NCBI GenBank assembly: GCA_945907735.1
Contig: CAMDTL010000001.1
Coordinates: 119,481 to 183,480, forward strand
DNA length: 64,000 nucleotides
Source of the DNA: Methylotenera oryzisoli
GTDB taxonomy: Bacteria > Pseudomonadota > Gammaproteobacteria > Burkholderiales > Methylophilaceae
Direction of reading: 5' to 3'
Shown: piece by piece, positions 39,305 to 47,623 of the stretch
Layout: the number at the start of each line of letters is the position of its first letter
Numbering within the stretch: the first letter of the stretch is position 1
Made by a program: the position numbers and the translations under genes
Notes under the pieces: generated by a model
Database searches by the model: none
Seen by the model: the letters and a program-made list of their open reading frames with translations, nothing else
Told to the model about the DNA's origin: nothing

Positions 39305-39523
39305 ATGAAATCATCAGCATTATTAGCAACATTATTAGCCGCATTATTTTTAACAGCTTGTGGTGAAAAAGCAGCTGAGACACCAGCGGAAGAAGCGCCA
39401 GTAGCAGAAGCTGCGCCAGCGGCTGATGCACCTGCAGCGGCAACAGCTGGTGGTTATGAGCCAACGGCTGAAGAGCGCATACCAGGCGAAACACGCCCAG
39501 TAGAGGCAGCACCAGCAAACTAA
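39305..39523 (+). CDS. Small Ala/Pro/Glu-rich lipoprotein
   Basis: A 72-residue predicted lipoprotein. The signal LLATLLAALFLTAC ends in a good lipobox with Cys19. The mature 54 residues are almost only Ala, Pro, Glu, Asp and Gly (EKAAETPAEEAPVAEAAP), acidic and probably disordered, ending in TRPVEAAPAN. No domain is recognisable. The start is the ATG at 39305; an ATG four codons earlier is possible. It is monocistronic, followed by a strong terminator, and has a long upstream region. Confidence 0.8.
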   Translation: MKSSALLATLLAALFLTACGEKAAETPAEEAPVAEAAPAADAPAAATAGGYEPTAEERIPGETRPVEAAPAN

Positions 39524-39538
39524 TAGGTGTGATTTAAC

Positions 39539-39567
39539 AAAAAAGCGCACTTATAGTGCGCTTTTTT
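39539..39567. terminator. Bidirectional terminator between the lipoprotein gene and envC
   Basis: AAAAAAGCGCACT, TATA and AGTGCGCTTTTTT form a symmetrical stem with A- and T-runs, serving both the plus-strand lipoprotein gene and the convergent envC. Confidence 0.9.
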
Positions 39568-39580
39568 GTAGGTTTAACAC

Positions 39581-40786
39581 TTAACGCACCACGCTCCAGC
39601 CCATCGGATCGAAAGGTTTGCTAAGTCTTCGTAATTCGTAATATAAACCGTTGCTTTCATTGCCGCCACTGTTGCCTACAGAGGCAATGTTGTCGCCACC
39701 ATTCACTTCTTCGCCTACACTCTTTAACACCGCTTGGTTATTTCCATACAGGCTCATGTAGCCGTCGCCATGGTCAACAATGATCAAGTTGCCAAAACCG
39801 CGCATCCAATCTGCAAATACCACGCGGCCATCCGCCACAGATTTCACATCATTGCCTTCGACAGCCTTAATAAATAAGCCTTTCCAAGTAAGACCTGTAT
39901 CTTGCCGTGCAGAGCCGAAACGGTTGCTCACATCGCCACGCACAGGTAAACGCAGCTTGCCTTTTAGTGCAGCAAAATGACTGCCAGAATAAGCATTGGT
40001 GGGTGTCATGTCATTGTGGGCAATTTTTTCATCATTGCCACTATCTTGTTTTTTCTTAATGGCTTTTTTGGGAATAATCTTGGCCAAACGCTGCACCAGA
40101 TGAGATAAGTTTTTCTCATCGCGCGTGAGTTTTTTAATCTCGCCACGTTGAGCTAAAATTTGTTTCGACAGCAATGTGACGACTTTTGACTTTTCATTTT
40201 TCTGTTGCTCAAGCTCTTTATTTTCGGCTTCTTGCTTGGTTTTCAGCTCGGCCACTTCTTGTAAAACGGCTGCGGTTTGGTTATTCAGTGCTTTCACTTT
40301 TACCAAATTACCTTGCATGTCGTCAATCACTTTGGCGTGCTCTTTGGCAATGTACGAAAAATATTTCACATCACGGGAAATTTCACTGGGGTTTTTATTT
40401 TGTAGAATAAGCTGGGTATAGCTTTGGTTGCCGTGCATGTATTGCCGGCGCAATAAGCTGCTCAAGCGTTTTTGTTGCTGGTTTAAGTTTTCATTTAAAG
40501 TGAGTGATTGTTTTTTTAGCGCGCTCAGTGTATTTTTATTTTTATTTTGCTTTTGATTAATTTCGCGCAGTTTTTTGTTGGCGCTACTAATGGCGGTTTC
40601 AGAGTCCTTTAGCGCGTCCGTAGCGTCTTTATGCGCTTCTTGGTTGTTATCTAGCTCTTTTTTTAGCGCTTGGATTTTTTCCTGAATATCACTCAAGTCC
40701 TCTTTGGCTGAGTCTATCTTTTTAGCAGCAAAACTCGTTGTGCAAGAAAAACATAATAGCAGGGTAAAAAGCCGCAATTTAAGCAT
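39581..40786 (-). CDS. envC: Murein hydrolase activator EnvC-type protein with degenerate LytM domain
   Basis: A 401-residue exported protein (signal TLLLCFSCTTSFA). Residues 25-240 are a long coiled coil (SDIQEKIQALKKELD and on), and the C-terminal 120 residues are a LytM/M23 domain. The usual HxH zinc motif LHFELR is replaced by YYELRR, and other ligands are not evident, so it should be an activator of amidases (AmiA/B/C) rather than a hydrolase. It starts inside the last eight bases of gpmI, and the pair gpmI-envC is common in proteobacteria. Confidence 0.93.
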   Translation of the reverse strand: MLKLRLFTLLLCFSCTTSFAAKKIDSAKEDLSDIQEKIQALKKELDNNQEAHKDATDALKDSETAISSANKKLREINQKQNKNKNTLSALKKQSLTLNENLNQQQKRLSSLLRRQYMHGNQSYTQLILQNKNPSEISRDVKYFSYIAKEHAKVIDDMQGNLVKVKALNNQTAAVLQEVAELKTKQEAENKELEQQKNEKSKVVTLLSKQILAQRGEIKKLTRDEKNLSHLVQRLAKIIPKKAIKKKQDSGNDEKIAHNDMTPTNAYSGSHFAALKGKLRLPVRGDVSNRFGSARQDTGLTWKGLFIKAVEGNDVKSVADGRVVFADWMRGFGNLIIVDHGDGYMSLYGNNQAVLKSVGEEVNGGDNIASVGNSGGNESNGLYYELRRLSKPFDPMGWSVVR

Positions 40787-42335
40787 TAAATTTAAGCAAA
40801 CTTTTACCCGTCATCTCGGTTGGTTGCGGCATGCCCATCATGGCAAGTAGCGTAGGCGCCACGTCAGAAAGCGCGCCAGTATTGGCGAGCGTGGCCTTAC
40901 GACCCACATAAATAAATGGCACCAGATTAGTGGTATGTTGGGTGTGCGCTTGGTTATGATGGTGATCGTGCATTTGCTCCGCATTGCCGTGGTCGGCGGT
41001 AATAATTACCTCCGCGCCTGCAGATTTTGCCGCTTCAACCACGCGACCAACACAAATATCCAGCGTTTCAACGGCTCTGCAAGCCGCATGGATATTTCCT
41101 GTGTGGCCTACCATATCACCGTTTGCATAGTTGCAAATAATGGCGTTGTATTTTTTGTTCTTAATCGCTTCCACCAATTTATCAGTCACTTCAGGCGCGC
41201 TCATTTCGGGCTGCAAATCGTAGGTGGCGACTTTGGGTGAAGGCACCATAATGCGGTCTTCGCCTTTAAATATGGTCTCTTCACCGCCGTTAAAAAAGAA
41301 CGTCACGTGCGGATATTTTTCAGTTTCGGCAATACGCAATTGGGTTAAACCCAAATTTTGTACGTATTCTCCAAACGTATTTGGCACACGTGTGGCCGCA
41401 AAAATAGGTGTAGCGCTGGTTTGCTTGGTGTCAAATTGCGTCAGCGTAAAATAGCCAGAAAGCTGTGGTACGCGGCTTCGCGTAAAGCCATCAAATTGTT
41501 CATTCAAAATCGCGTCCGTTAATTGGCGCGCGCGGTCGCTCCTGAAATTCATATACACCACTGCATCGCCATCCTCCAAGCGGATGGCGGGTTCGTTTGG
41601 AGTGTGAATCACCGTACATTTTACAAATTCGTCGGCTTCTTTGCGTGCGTAGGCGTTGTGCAAAGCTTCGGATGCGGTTTCTGCAGTAAATTCGCCGATG
41701 CCGTTTACAATCATATTGTAAGCAGGCAGCACGCGCTCCCAGCGTTTGTCTCTATCCATGCTGTAAAAGCGCCCAGAGATACTGGCGATTTCCCCAACAC
41801 CTAAAGCTTTAATTTTATCTTCTAGCGCCGCAATATAAGGCGCTGCGCTAATCGGCGGCGTATCGCGCCCATCTAAAAATGCGTGAATATATACGTTGCT
41901 CAAGCCTTGTTGGGCGGCCATATCCAGCATCGTTAAGATGTGATCGATATGGCTATGCACGCCGCCATCAGACAATAGCCCAAAAATATGCAATGCTTTG
42001 TTGTTGGCTTTCAGGTTTTGCAAAGCTTGCACTAATGCTTTGTTTTTAAAAAACTCGCCAGAACTGATTGAGTTGTTAATACGCTCAAAATCTTGAAACA
42101 CGATGCGCCCTGCACCCATGTTTAAATGGCCGACTTCAGAGTTGCCCATTTGACCGTCAGGCAAGCCGACATGATGCTCAGAGGCGTTAATCAGCGTGTG
42201 CGGAAATGATTTTTTTAGCGCATCTAAATTGGGTGTATTGGCTTGCGCAATGGCGTTGTCAGCAGCGTCATCGTTATGACCAAAGCCGTCTAAAATCAAC
42301 AAAACTACAGGTGTAATTGGGGGTGTTGTTTGCAT
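40779..42335 (-). CDS. gpmI: 2,3-bisphosphoglycerate-independent phosphoglycerate mutase
   Basis: A 518-residue alkaline-phosphatase-fold enzyme of glycolysis. Metal and catalytic motifs are LLILDGFG (first Asp), GQMGNSEVGHLNMGAGRIV (catalytic Ser), HSHIDH, FLDGRDTPP, NFRSDRARQL and TADHGNAEQM. The ATG at 42333-42335 gives the normal length; the frame is open 32 codons further. A dispersed-motif copy (41079-41103) encodes TGNIHAACRAVE, where relatives have TGxxEAAxKAVE. Confidence 0.96.
   Translation of the reverse strand: MQTTPPITPVVLLILDGFGHNDDAADNAIAQANTPNLDALKKSFPHTLINASEHHVGLPDGQMGNSEVGHLNMGAGRIVFQDFERINNSISSGEFFKNKALVQALQNLKANNKALHIFGLLSDGGVHSHIDHILTMLDMAAQQGLSNVYIHAFLDGRDTPPISAAPYIAALEDKIKALGVGEIASISGRFYSMDRDKRWERVLPAYNMIVNGIGEFTAETASEALHNAYARKEADEFVKCTVIHTPNEPAIRLEDGDAVVYMNFRSDRARQLTDAILNEQFDGFTRSRVPQLSGYFTLTQFDTKQTSATPIFAATRVPNTFGEYVQNLGLTQLRIAETEKYPHVTFFFNGGEETIFKGEDRIMVPSPKVATYDLQPEMSAPEVTDKLVEAIKNKKYNAIICNYANGDMVGHTGNIHAACRAVETLDICVGRVVEAAKSAGAEVIITADHGNAEQMHDHHHNQAHTQHTTNLVPFIYVGRKATLANTGALSDVAPTLLAMMGMPQPTEMTGKSLLKFNA
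41079..41103 (+). repeat. Dispersed 25-bp motif, copy 7 (in gpmI)
   Basis: GCAAGCCGCATGGATATT matches 16 of the first 18 positions; the right arm is lost. Encodes G-N-I-H-A on the minus strand. Confidence 0.6.
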
Positions 42336-42468
42336 CTTAAAATGTTCAATAACTTGTATGAGAACTCCATTATAATGGGTGGTTGAAAAAAGCGCATGTA
42401 AACACAGCACTTTAGCTTGAATTTGTTGCATGTAGCACCATAATTAAAAAGAGAAATTTGGAATCCCT

Positions 42469-42885
42469 ATGTTTGAATTTGTAAAAAATAACGCATTATT
42501 GATTGGTTTGGCGCTAGGATCTGGCGTGGCTTTGCTGTGGCCATTGTTGAATCGTGGTGCAAGTGGCGTGACTAATGTTTCGCCCACGGAAGCGGTATTA
42601 TTAATGAGCCGCAATAAGCTGCTAGTGTTGGATGTGCGCGATGCGGCTGAATTTGCTGCTGGGCATATTCAAGGTGCTAAGCATATTCCTGTAGCTGAGC
42701 TGGCTGCGCGTATTAAAGAATTAGAGAAATTTAAAGACAAACCAGTGTTGGTGCATTGCCAAAAAGGCATGCGCGCTAAAGGCGCTTGCTCAATTTTAAA
42801 AGCGCAACAATTTAGCCGGTTACATAATCTGCAAGGTGGCTTAGATACTTGGATTGAAGCCAAATTACCTTTGGTTAAAACGTGA
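42469..42885 (+). CDS. Membrane-anchored rhodanese-like sulfurtransferase
   Basis: A 138-residue protein. One N-terminal hydrophobic segment (ALLIGLALGSGVALLWPLL) anchors a single rhodanese domain. The active-site loop CQKGMRAKGA contains the catalytic Cys near residue 104; LVLDVRDAAEFAAGHIQGAKHIPV precedes it. It lies two bases before grxC, and secB follows. The rhodanese-grxC-secB-gpsA order is common in betaproteobacteria. The sulfur acceptor is unknown. Confidence 0.92.
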   Translation: MFEFVKNNALLIGLALGSGVALLWPLLNRGASGVTNVSPTEAVLLMSRNKLLVLDVRDAAEFAAGHIQGAKHIPVAELAARIKELEKFKDKPVLVHCQKGMRAKGACSILKAQQFSRLHNLQGGLDTWIEAKLPLVKT

Positions 42886-42886
42886 A

Positions 42887-43147
42887 ATGATGGCAAAAAT
42901 TATCATGTATAGCACGGCCATTTGCCCATATTGCATCAATGCAGAAAGATTATTAACGGCCAAAGGCGTGAAAGAAATTGAAAAAATTCGCGTCGATTTA
43001 CAGCCCGAGCAACGCCTAGATATGATGCAAAAAACGGGGTGCCGCACCGTGCCACAAATATATATTGGCGATCAACATATTGGTGGGTTTGAGGAATTGC
43101 GCGCGCTGGATGTGGCGGGCGGACTTGATTCGCTACTTTCGCAATAA
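42887..43147 (+). CDS. grxC: Glutaredoxin 3 (GrxC)
   Basis: An 86-residue dithiol glutaredoxin. The active site is CPYC in ICPYCINAERLL, followed by the cis-Pro motif TVPQIYIGDQHIGG. It reduces disulfides with glutathione in the cytoplasm. Two adjacent ATG codons (42887, 42890) are possible starts right after the rhodanese stop. Confidence 0.95.
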   Translation: MMAKIIMYSTAICPYCINAERLLTAKGVKEIEKIRVDLQPEQRLDMMQKTGCRTVPQIYIGDQHIGGFEELRALDVAGGLDSLLSQ

Positions 43148-43214
43148 TTTTAATGAACAAAACGCAATTAAAAGCTAAAATGCACTTTTATTTAATGGGT
43201 TAGGAATTATTTAC

Positions 43215-43724
43215 ATGGCAAAAGATAAAAAAGCCGTAGCTCCAGAAGCGGCGCAAGCAGATCAACCAAATCACGGCAATCAACAGGCTCAAGCAGGTTT
43301 TGGTATCGAGAAGTTATATGTAAGAGATGCCTCAATTGAAGTGCCGAATGCGCCACAGATTTTTACCGAGCGCACTGCGCCGCAAGTGAATGTAGAGCTG
43401 GGTAATGCTGCACAAAAGCTGGATGAAGGTATCTATGAAGTCTCTATTAAAGTGACAGTAACCGCCAAAATTGGCGAGAAAACTGCATTTTTGGTGGAAG
43501 TTACACAAGCGGGTATTTTTGCCATTCGTAATGTGCCGGCAGAAAATTTGGAAGTGATTGTTGGCGTAACTTGCCCGAATATTTTATTCCCGTACGCGCG
43601 CGAAGCGGTGTCAGATATGGTCACTCGCGCTGGGTTTGCGCCAGTGTTGCTAAGCCCTATTAATTTTGAAGCGCTTTATATGCAGCAAAAACAGCAAGCT
43701 GGAAATGCCGCTAAAGCCAATTAA
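43215..43724 (+). CDS. secB: Protein-export chaperone SecB
   Basis: A 169-residue chaperone that holds preproteins for SecA. Family segments are FGIEKLYVRDASIEVPNAPQIF near residue 31, TVTAKIGEKTAFLVEVTQAGIF, and CPNILFPYAREAVSDMVTRAGFAPVLLSPINFEALY-type C-terminal region. The gap of 67 bases after grxC may hold its own promoter. Confidence 0.97.
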   Translation: MAKDKKAVAPEAAQADQPNHGNQQAQAGFGIEKLYVRDASIEVPNAPQIFTERTAPQVNVELGNAAQKLDEGIYEVSIKVTVTAKIGEKTAFLVEVTQAGIFAIRNVPAENLEVIVGVTCPNILFPYAREAVSDMVTRAGFAPVLLSPINFEALYMQQKQQAGNAAKAN

Positions 43725-43748
43725 GCATCCCAATATACTAGGTAAGCT

Positions 43749-44195
43749 ATGCTAGGTTTGGCCAAAATTTTATTAGCGGCTAGCCTAGCATTCTCTTTTT
43801 CTGCCTACGCGCTAGATTTTCGCTCTGTTGTGCCGGCTAAGGCGATCTTGTACGATGCGCCATCACTTGAAGCCAGCAAACTTTATATTTTGAATAGTGG
43901 TTATCCTGTTGAAATTGTTGTGAATTTGGGTGATTGGCTGAAAGTGCGCGACCAGCTTGGCGGTTTAAGCTGGATAGAAAGTAAACATTTAAGTGCCAAG
44001 CGCACCGTGATTGTGACTGAAAATACCAGCATTAAATCGGCCGAAAATGTTAACTCGTCTTTGCTTGCGACGGTAGAAAAATACGTTGCATTAGAAATGT
44101 TGTCGCCCATGATCAAAAACGGTTGGGTGAAGGTCAAACATCGCGACGGCATTATCGGTTTTGTGCAAGCTGGCGCACTATGGGGTTTAAATTAA
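43749..44195 (+). CDS. Exported protein with two bacterial SH3-like domains
   Basis: A 148-residue protein with a signal peptide (LAKILLAASLAFSFSAYA) and two SH3-like repeats: residues 22-82 (RSVVPAKAILYDAPS ... GGLSWIESKHL) and 87-148 (RTVIVTENTSIKSAEN ... GIIGFVQAGALWGLN). Such domains usually bind peptidoglycan or wall enzymes. It precedes gpsA by 16 bases, a conserved pairing in betaproteobacteria as far as I recall. No catalytic residues are seen. Confidence 0.88.
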   Translation: MLGLAKILLAASLAFSFSAYALDFRSVVPAKAILYDAPSLEASKLYILNSGYPVEIVVNLGDWLKVRDQLGGLSWIESKHLSAKRTVIVTENTSIKSAENVNSSLLATVEKYVALEMLSPMIKNGWVKVKHRDGIIGFVQAGALWGLN

Positions 44196-44211
44196 ATGGT
44201 GGTACGAGTTC

Positions 44212-45219
44212 ATGGCTAAATTAGCAGGCGCTAAGATTGCTGTCTTGGGCGCAGGCGCATGGGGCACTGCGCTGGCCATGCATATCAGCAACCAACATCA
44301 GGTCTCGTTATGGGCGCGCAATGCAGGACACGTGTCTGGCATGCGTAAAGCCCGTGCGAATCCTCTGTACTTGGGCGATTTTCGCTTTCATGACAATTTG
44401 CAAGTGGAAGATGATTTGGGCGTGGCGATTCATGGCGCCGATCTTATTTTGTCCGTGGTGCCCACTGCAGGCTTTCGCGATATTCTGAAAGAAATCAAAC
44501 TATTAAAGTCAACCATTCCTATTATTTGGGCGCATAAAGGGCTAGAGCCGCAAACTGCCAAATTGCCGCACGAAGTTGCGCAAGAAGAATTAGGCCTTAA
44601 TCAAAAATGGGGCGCGCTGTCAGGCCCAAGCTTTGCGGCTGAGCTTGTACGCGGTTTGCCAACGGCTGTCACATTGGCTGCCAGCGATGCAGAATTTGCG
44701 CTACAAGCTGCTAATTTAATTCATGGTAATAATTTACGCGTGTATAACAGCACCGATGTGGTCGGTGTTTCGGTCGGTGGCGCGGTTAAAAACGTCATGG
44801 CGATTGCGGCTGGCATCTCGGATGGCATGGGTTTTGGCAACAATGCCCGCGCCGCCATGATTACGCGTGGCCTAGCAGAAATCACGCGTTTTGGGGTTGC
44901 ACTGGGCGCAAAAACCGAGACTTTTATGGGTTTGGCAGGCGCGGGCGATTTAATTTTAACTTGCACAGGGCAATATTCTAGAAACCGCGAAGTTGGCTTG
45001 CAATTAGCTAGCGGCAAGTCTCTTGACGATATTTTACAAGGTTTAGGTCACGTGGCAGAAGGTGTCAACACGGCGCGTGAAGTGATGCGCCGCGCGGATA
45101 GCATGAAGATTGATATGCCGATTACCTATGAAGTGAATCAAGCGCTTACGCATGGAAAATCTGCCCGTGCAGCAGTCACTGATTTGCTGGGGCGTGAGCA
45201 AAAATCCGAAGCGATTTAG
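44212..45219 (+). CDS. gpsA: NAD(P)-dependent glycerol-3-phosphate dehydrogenase
   Basis: A 335-residue enzyme making sn-glycerol-3-phosphate for phospholipids. The dinucleotide motif is [12 protein letters not shown] near residue 11, with [10 protein letters not shown] and [40 protein letters not shown] further on; the catalytic Lys is in VKNVMAIA. The stop codon overlaps the convergent trmL stop by four bases. Confidence 0.96.
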   Translation: MAKLAGAKIAVLGAGAWGTALAMHISNQHQVSLWARNAGHVSGMRKARANPLYLGDFRFHDNLQVEDDLGVAIHGADLILSVVPTAGFRDILKEIKLLKSTIPIIWAHKGLEPQTAKLPHEVAQEELGLNQKWGALSGPSFAAELVRGLPTAVTLAASDAEFALQAANLIHGNNLRVYNSTDVVGVSVGGAVKNVMAIAAGISDGMGFGNNARAAMITRGLAEITRFGVALGAKTETFMGLAGAGDLILTCTGQYSRNREVGLQLASGKSLDDILQGLGHVAEGVNTAREVMRRADSMKIDMPITYEVNQALTHGKSARAAVTDLLGREQKSEAI

Positions 45220-45680
45220 CCCCCACCTTCAAAATTTATCTGCCGCCAAGCCTCATAAAGCAATACGGCGGCACTGTTCGATAGATTTAAACTTCTACTG
45301 TCAGGTAACATCGGTAGGCGCAACCTAAACTCCGGCAAAAATTCATTGCGAATTTCTTCTGGTAAGCCACGCGTTTCAGGGCCAAACACAAACACATCAT
45401 CTGCATTAAAACTCACTTTTGCATAGTTTTGGCTGCCCTTGGTGGTGATTGCAAACATGCGTTTGCCATGAATGGCTTGTTTAAACGCATCCCAATTTTT
45501 ATGCAAAGTTAAATTGGCGTATTCGTGATAATCCAAACCAGCGCGTTTCAGTTGTTTATCTTCCAACTTAAAGCCCAGCGGCTCAATCAAGTGCAAAGCT
45601 GTACCAGTATTGGCGCACAGGCGAATAATGTTGCCTGTGTTGGGCGGGATTTCGGGTTCGAATAAAGCGATATGGAACAT
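45216..45680 (-). CDS. trmL: tRNA (cytidine/uridine-2'-O-)-methyltransferase TrmL
   Basis: A 154-residue SPOUT methyltransferase that modifies the wobble base of tRNA-Leu. Signature segments are [15 protein letters not shown] near the start, the FGPETRGLP knot motif near residue 100, and [25 protein letters not shown] near the end. Length and motifs match E. coli TrmL. Confidence 0.95.
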   Translation of the reverse strand: MFHIALFEPEIPPNTGNIIRLCANTGTALHLIEPLGFKLEDKQLKRAGLDYHEYANLTLHKNWDAFKQAIHGKRMFAITTKGSQNYAKVSFNADDVFVFGPETRGLPEEIRNEFLPEFRLRLPMLPDSRSLNLSNSAAVLLYEAWRQINFEGGG

Positions 45681-45704
45681 AAAGTTAAGGTAGATTTTCG
45701 TTGG

Positions 45705-46445
45705 CTATTTATGTGGCAATGTACGTGCGACCACCCAGCATTCTACATGGCTTGCACCAGCTTTTTTCAAGGTTTTTGCGAGTTCGTTTAAGCTGGCGCC
45801 AGTGGTCATCACGTCATCCACAATGGCGATGCGCTTGCCAGTTAAATTGCCATTTACATTAAATGCGCCTTTAATATTTTTAACTCTTTCTTTCAATGGA
45901 AAGCTGGCTTGTGGCGGCGTGAGTTTTTGGCGTTCAGCGCTCTTGTAATCGAGTTTTTCTTTATTATTTTTGCTTAACACTTTAGCAATTTCAAGCGCTT
46001 GGTTGAAGCCGCGCTCTTGCAGGCGTTGCGGGTGCATGGGCATGGGGATAATTAAATCGACAGTTTCAGGTGAGACTTTCTCGTTTAACAAGGCTCCAAA
46101 AAATGTGCAAAGTGACAGCATGCTGCCGTATTTGTAGCGTTGCATCATGGCGTCGATGGGGAAGTTGTACAAAAATACAGCGTGCGTTGCGTCGAAATCT
46201 GGCGGCGCGCTGATACAGCGACCACACGACTGTCCGCTGGAGCTTAGCCCGCATTGTGGACAAGATGTTTTTGGATGCCAAGGTAAATCATTTAAACATG
46301 CCAAGCAGACCGCATGGATATTTGGCTGTAGGGCAGCGATATTTGCATCGCACAGCAAGCATTTTTGTTTAAATAATGTATTTACCAAATCGCTATAATT
46401 TAACATATGATTATTTTTTAACCAGTTGATTATAGATTGCATCAT
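45705..46445 (-). CDS. comF: ComF family protein (competence-associated phosphoribosyltransferase-like)
   Basis: A 246-residue ComF protein. The N-terminal zinc part has CLLCDAN, CLACLNDLPWH, CPQCG and CGRC; the phosphoribosyltransferase-like part has PMHPQRLQERGFNQALEIAK and IVDDVMTTGASLNELAKTLK. ComF acts in DNA uptake during natural transformation. A dispersed-motif copy (46305-46329, 22 of 25 matches to the consensus) lies in the zinc region and encodes QPNIHAVC. The 5' end faces bioB, the usual arrangement (comF is often beside bioC/bioB). Confidence 0.93.
   Translation of the reverse strand: MMQSIINWLKNNHMLNYSDLVNTLFKQKCLLCDANIAALQPNIHAVCLACLNDLPWHPKTSCPQCGLSSSGQSCGRCISAPPDFDATHAVFLYNFPIDAMMQRYKYGSMLSLCTFFGALLNEKVSPETVDLIIPMPMHPQRLQERGFNQALEIAKVLSKNNKEKLDYKSAERQKLTPPQASFPLKERVKNIKGAFNVNGNLTGKRIAIVDDVMTTGASLNELAKTLKKAGASHVECWVVARTLPHK
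46305..46329 (+). repeat. Dispersed 25-bp motif, copy 8 (in comF)
   Basis: GCAGACCGCATGGATATT is identical to the consensus over 18 bases; 22 of 25 in total. Encodes P-N-I-H-A on the minus strand. This is the best copy. Confidence 0.7.
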
Positions 46446-46466
46446 ATTTACTTTACAGCTTATAAT
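46437..46466 (+). promoter_or_regulatory. Predicted promoter of the bio operon
   Basis: TTGCAT (46437-46442) and TATAAT (46461-46466) are 18 bases apart and lie about 67 bases before the bioB ATG. Confidence 0.5.
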
Positions 46467-46489
46467 TTAGGTTAAAATAATCAACTAAA
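46466..46489. promoter_or_regulatory. Candidate biotin operator in the bioB leader
   Basis: TTTAGGTT and AACTAAA are an imperfect inverted repeat separated by nine bases, directly downstream of the -10 element. This is where a BirA-type or other repressor would block transcription. The spacing and half-sites do not match the E. coli BirA site well, so the regulator is uncertain. Confidence 0.3.
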
Positions 46490-46532
46490 CGAGTGACTTC
46501 ACTCAATATTTAGCCACATAAAAGGATAGCGC

Positions 46533-47564
46533 ATGCTAGAAGCCATAGAAAAAGCTAAGCAGGAATCTATTATAAACACAGACGCTCTAAAAGCTGGTAA
46601 AAGCGAAACAAAGACCCACAACCAAGAAATTGAGTCTCGTTGGAGTGTGGATGAAATTGTGGCGTTATTCGAGCTGCCGTTTAGCGATTTAATTTATAAA
46701 GCGCAAAACGTTCACAGAGAAAACCACAACCCCAATGCAGTGCAAGTAAGTACGCTTTTATCAATAAAAACAGGTGGTTGCAGTGAAGATTGCGGTTATT
46801 GTCCGCAAGCGGCGCGCTACCATACGGATGTCGAAAATGAGCCGCTGATGGCATTGGATGAAGTCATTGCCGCCGCGACCGAAGCTAAAAATAATGGCGC
46901 CAGCCGCTTCTGCATGGGTGCAGCTTGGCGTGGCCCAAAACAGCGTGATCTTGAGCCTGTATTAAAAATGATTGCCGAAGTAAAAGCGATGGGTTTAGAA
47001 ACTTGCGCCACGCTGGGCATGTTAAAAGAAGGCCAGGCCGAGCAATTAAAAGATGCAGGATTGGATTATTACAACCACAATCTGGACACTGCGCCAGAAT
47101 TTTACGGCGATGTAATCACCACGCGTACCTATCAAGATAGACTGGAAACCTTAGACCGCGTGCGTAGCGCCGACATTAACGTGTGCTGTGGTGGCATTAT
47201 TGGCATGGGCGAGTCGCGCAATCAGCGTGCGGGTTTGTTGGCGCAGCTGGCGAATATGGAGCGTCCGCCTGAAAGTGTGCCGATTAATTTGCTGACACAG
47301 GTAGCAGGCACGCCGCTACATGGCACGGAAGATCTCGACCAAATTGAGTTTGTGCGCACCATTGCAGCGGCGCGCATCACCATGCCGAGTAGCTTTGTGC
47401 GTCTTTCTGCTGGCCGCCAGAGCATGCATGAAGGCATTCAAGCTTTATGTTTTATTGCGGGCGCGAATAGTATTTTTTACGGCGAAAAATTGCTGACGAC
47501 GGGCAACCCAGAAGCCGAAACCGACCAAAAATTGTTCGCCAAATTGGGGATTTCTAAAATTTAA
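46533..47564 (+). CDS. bioB: Biotin synthase
   Basis: A 343-residue radical-SAM enzyme that inserts sulfur into dethiobiotin. The radical SAM cysteines are in [12 protein letters not shown] (near residues 83-94). Further conserved parts are [28 protein letters not shown] and RLSAGR. About 30 residues before the core are non-conserved. The start ATG has AAAGGA upstream. First gene of bioB-F-H-C-D. Confidence 0.96.
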   Translation: MLEAIEKAKQESIINTDALKAGKSETKTHNQEIESRWSVDEIVALFELPFSDLIYKAQNVHRENHNPNAVQVSTLLSIKTGGCSEDCGYCPQAARYHTDVENEPLMALDEVIAAATEAKNNGASRFCMGAAWRGPKQRDLEPVLKMIAEVKAMGLETCATLGMLKEGQAEQLKDAGLDYYNHNLDTAPEFYGDVITTRTYQDRLETLDRVRSADINVCCGGIIGMGESRNQRAGLLAQLANMERPPESVPINLLTQVAGTPLHGTEDLDQIEFVRTIAAARITMPSSFVRLSAGRQSMHEGIQALCFIAGANSIFYGEKLLTTGNPEAETDQKLFAKLGISKI

Positions 47565-47573
47565 TTCCCTAAG

Positions 47574-47601
47574 CGTCATTCCGAAGAAAGTCGGAATGAC
47601 G
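47574..47601. repeat. Perfect 11-bp inverted repeat between bioB and bioF
   Basis: CGTCATTCCGA, AGAAAG and TCGGAATGACG form a perfect stem-loop. It belongs by sequence to the CGTCATTC/GAATGACG repeats seen elsewhere in the window. Being in the leader of bioF, it may separate bioB from the rest or protect the 3' end of the bioB message. Confidence 0.75.
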
Positions 47602-47623
47602 GGATTTTTAAATTGAATGAGTT

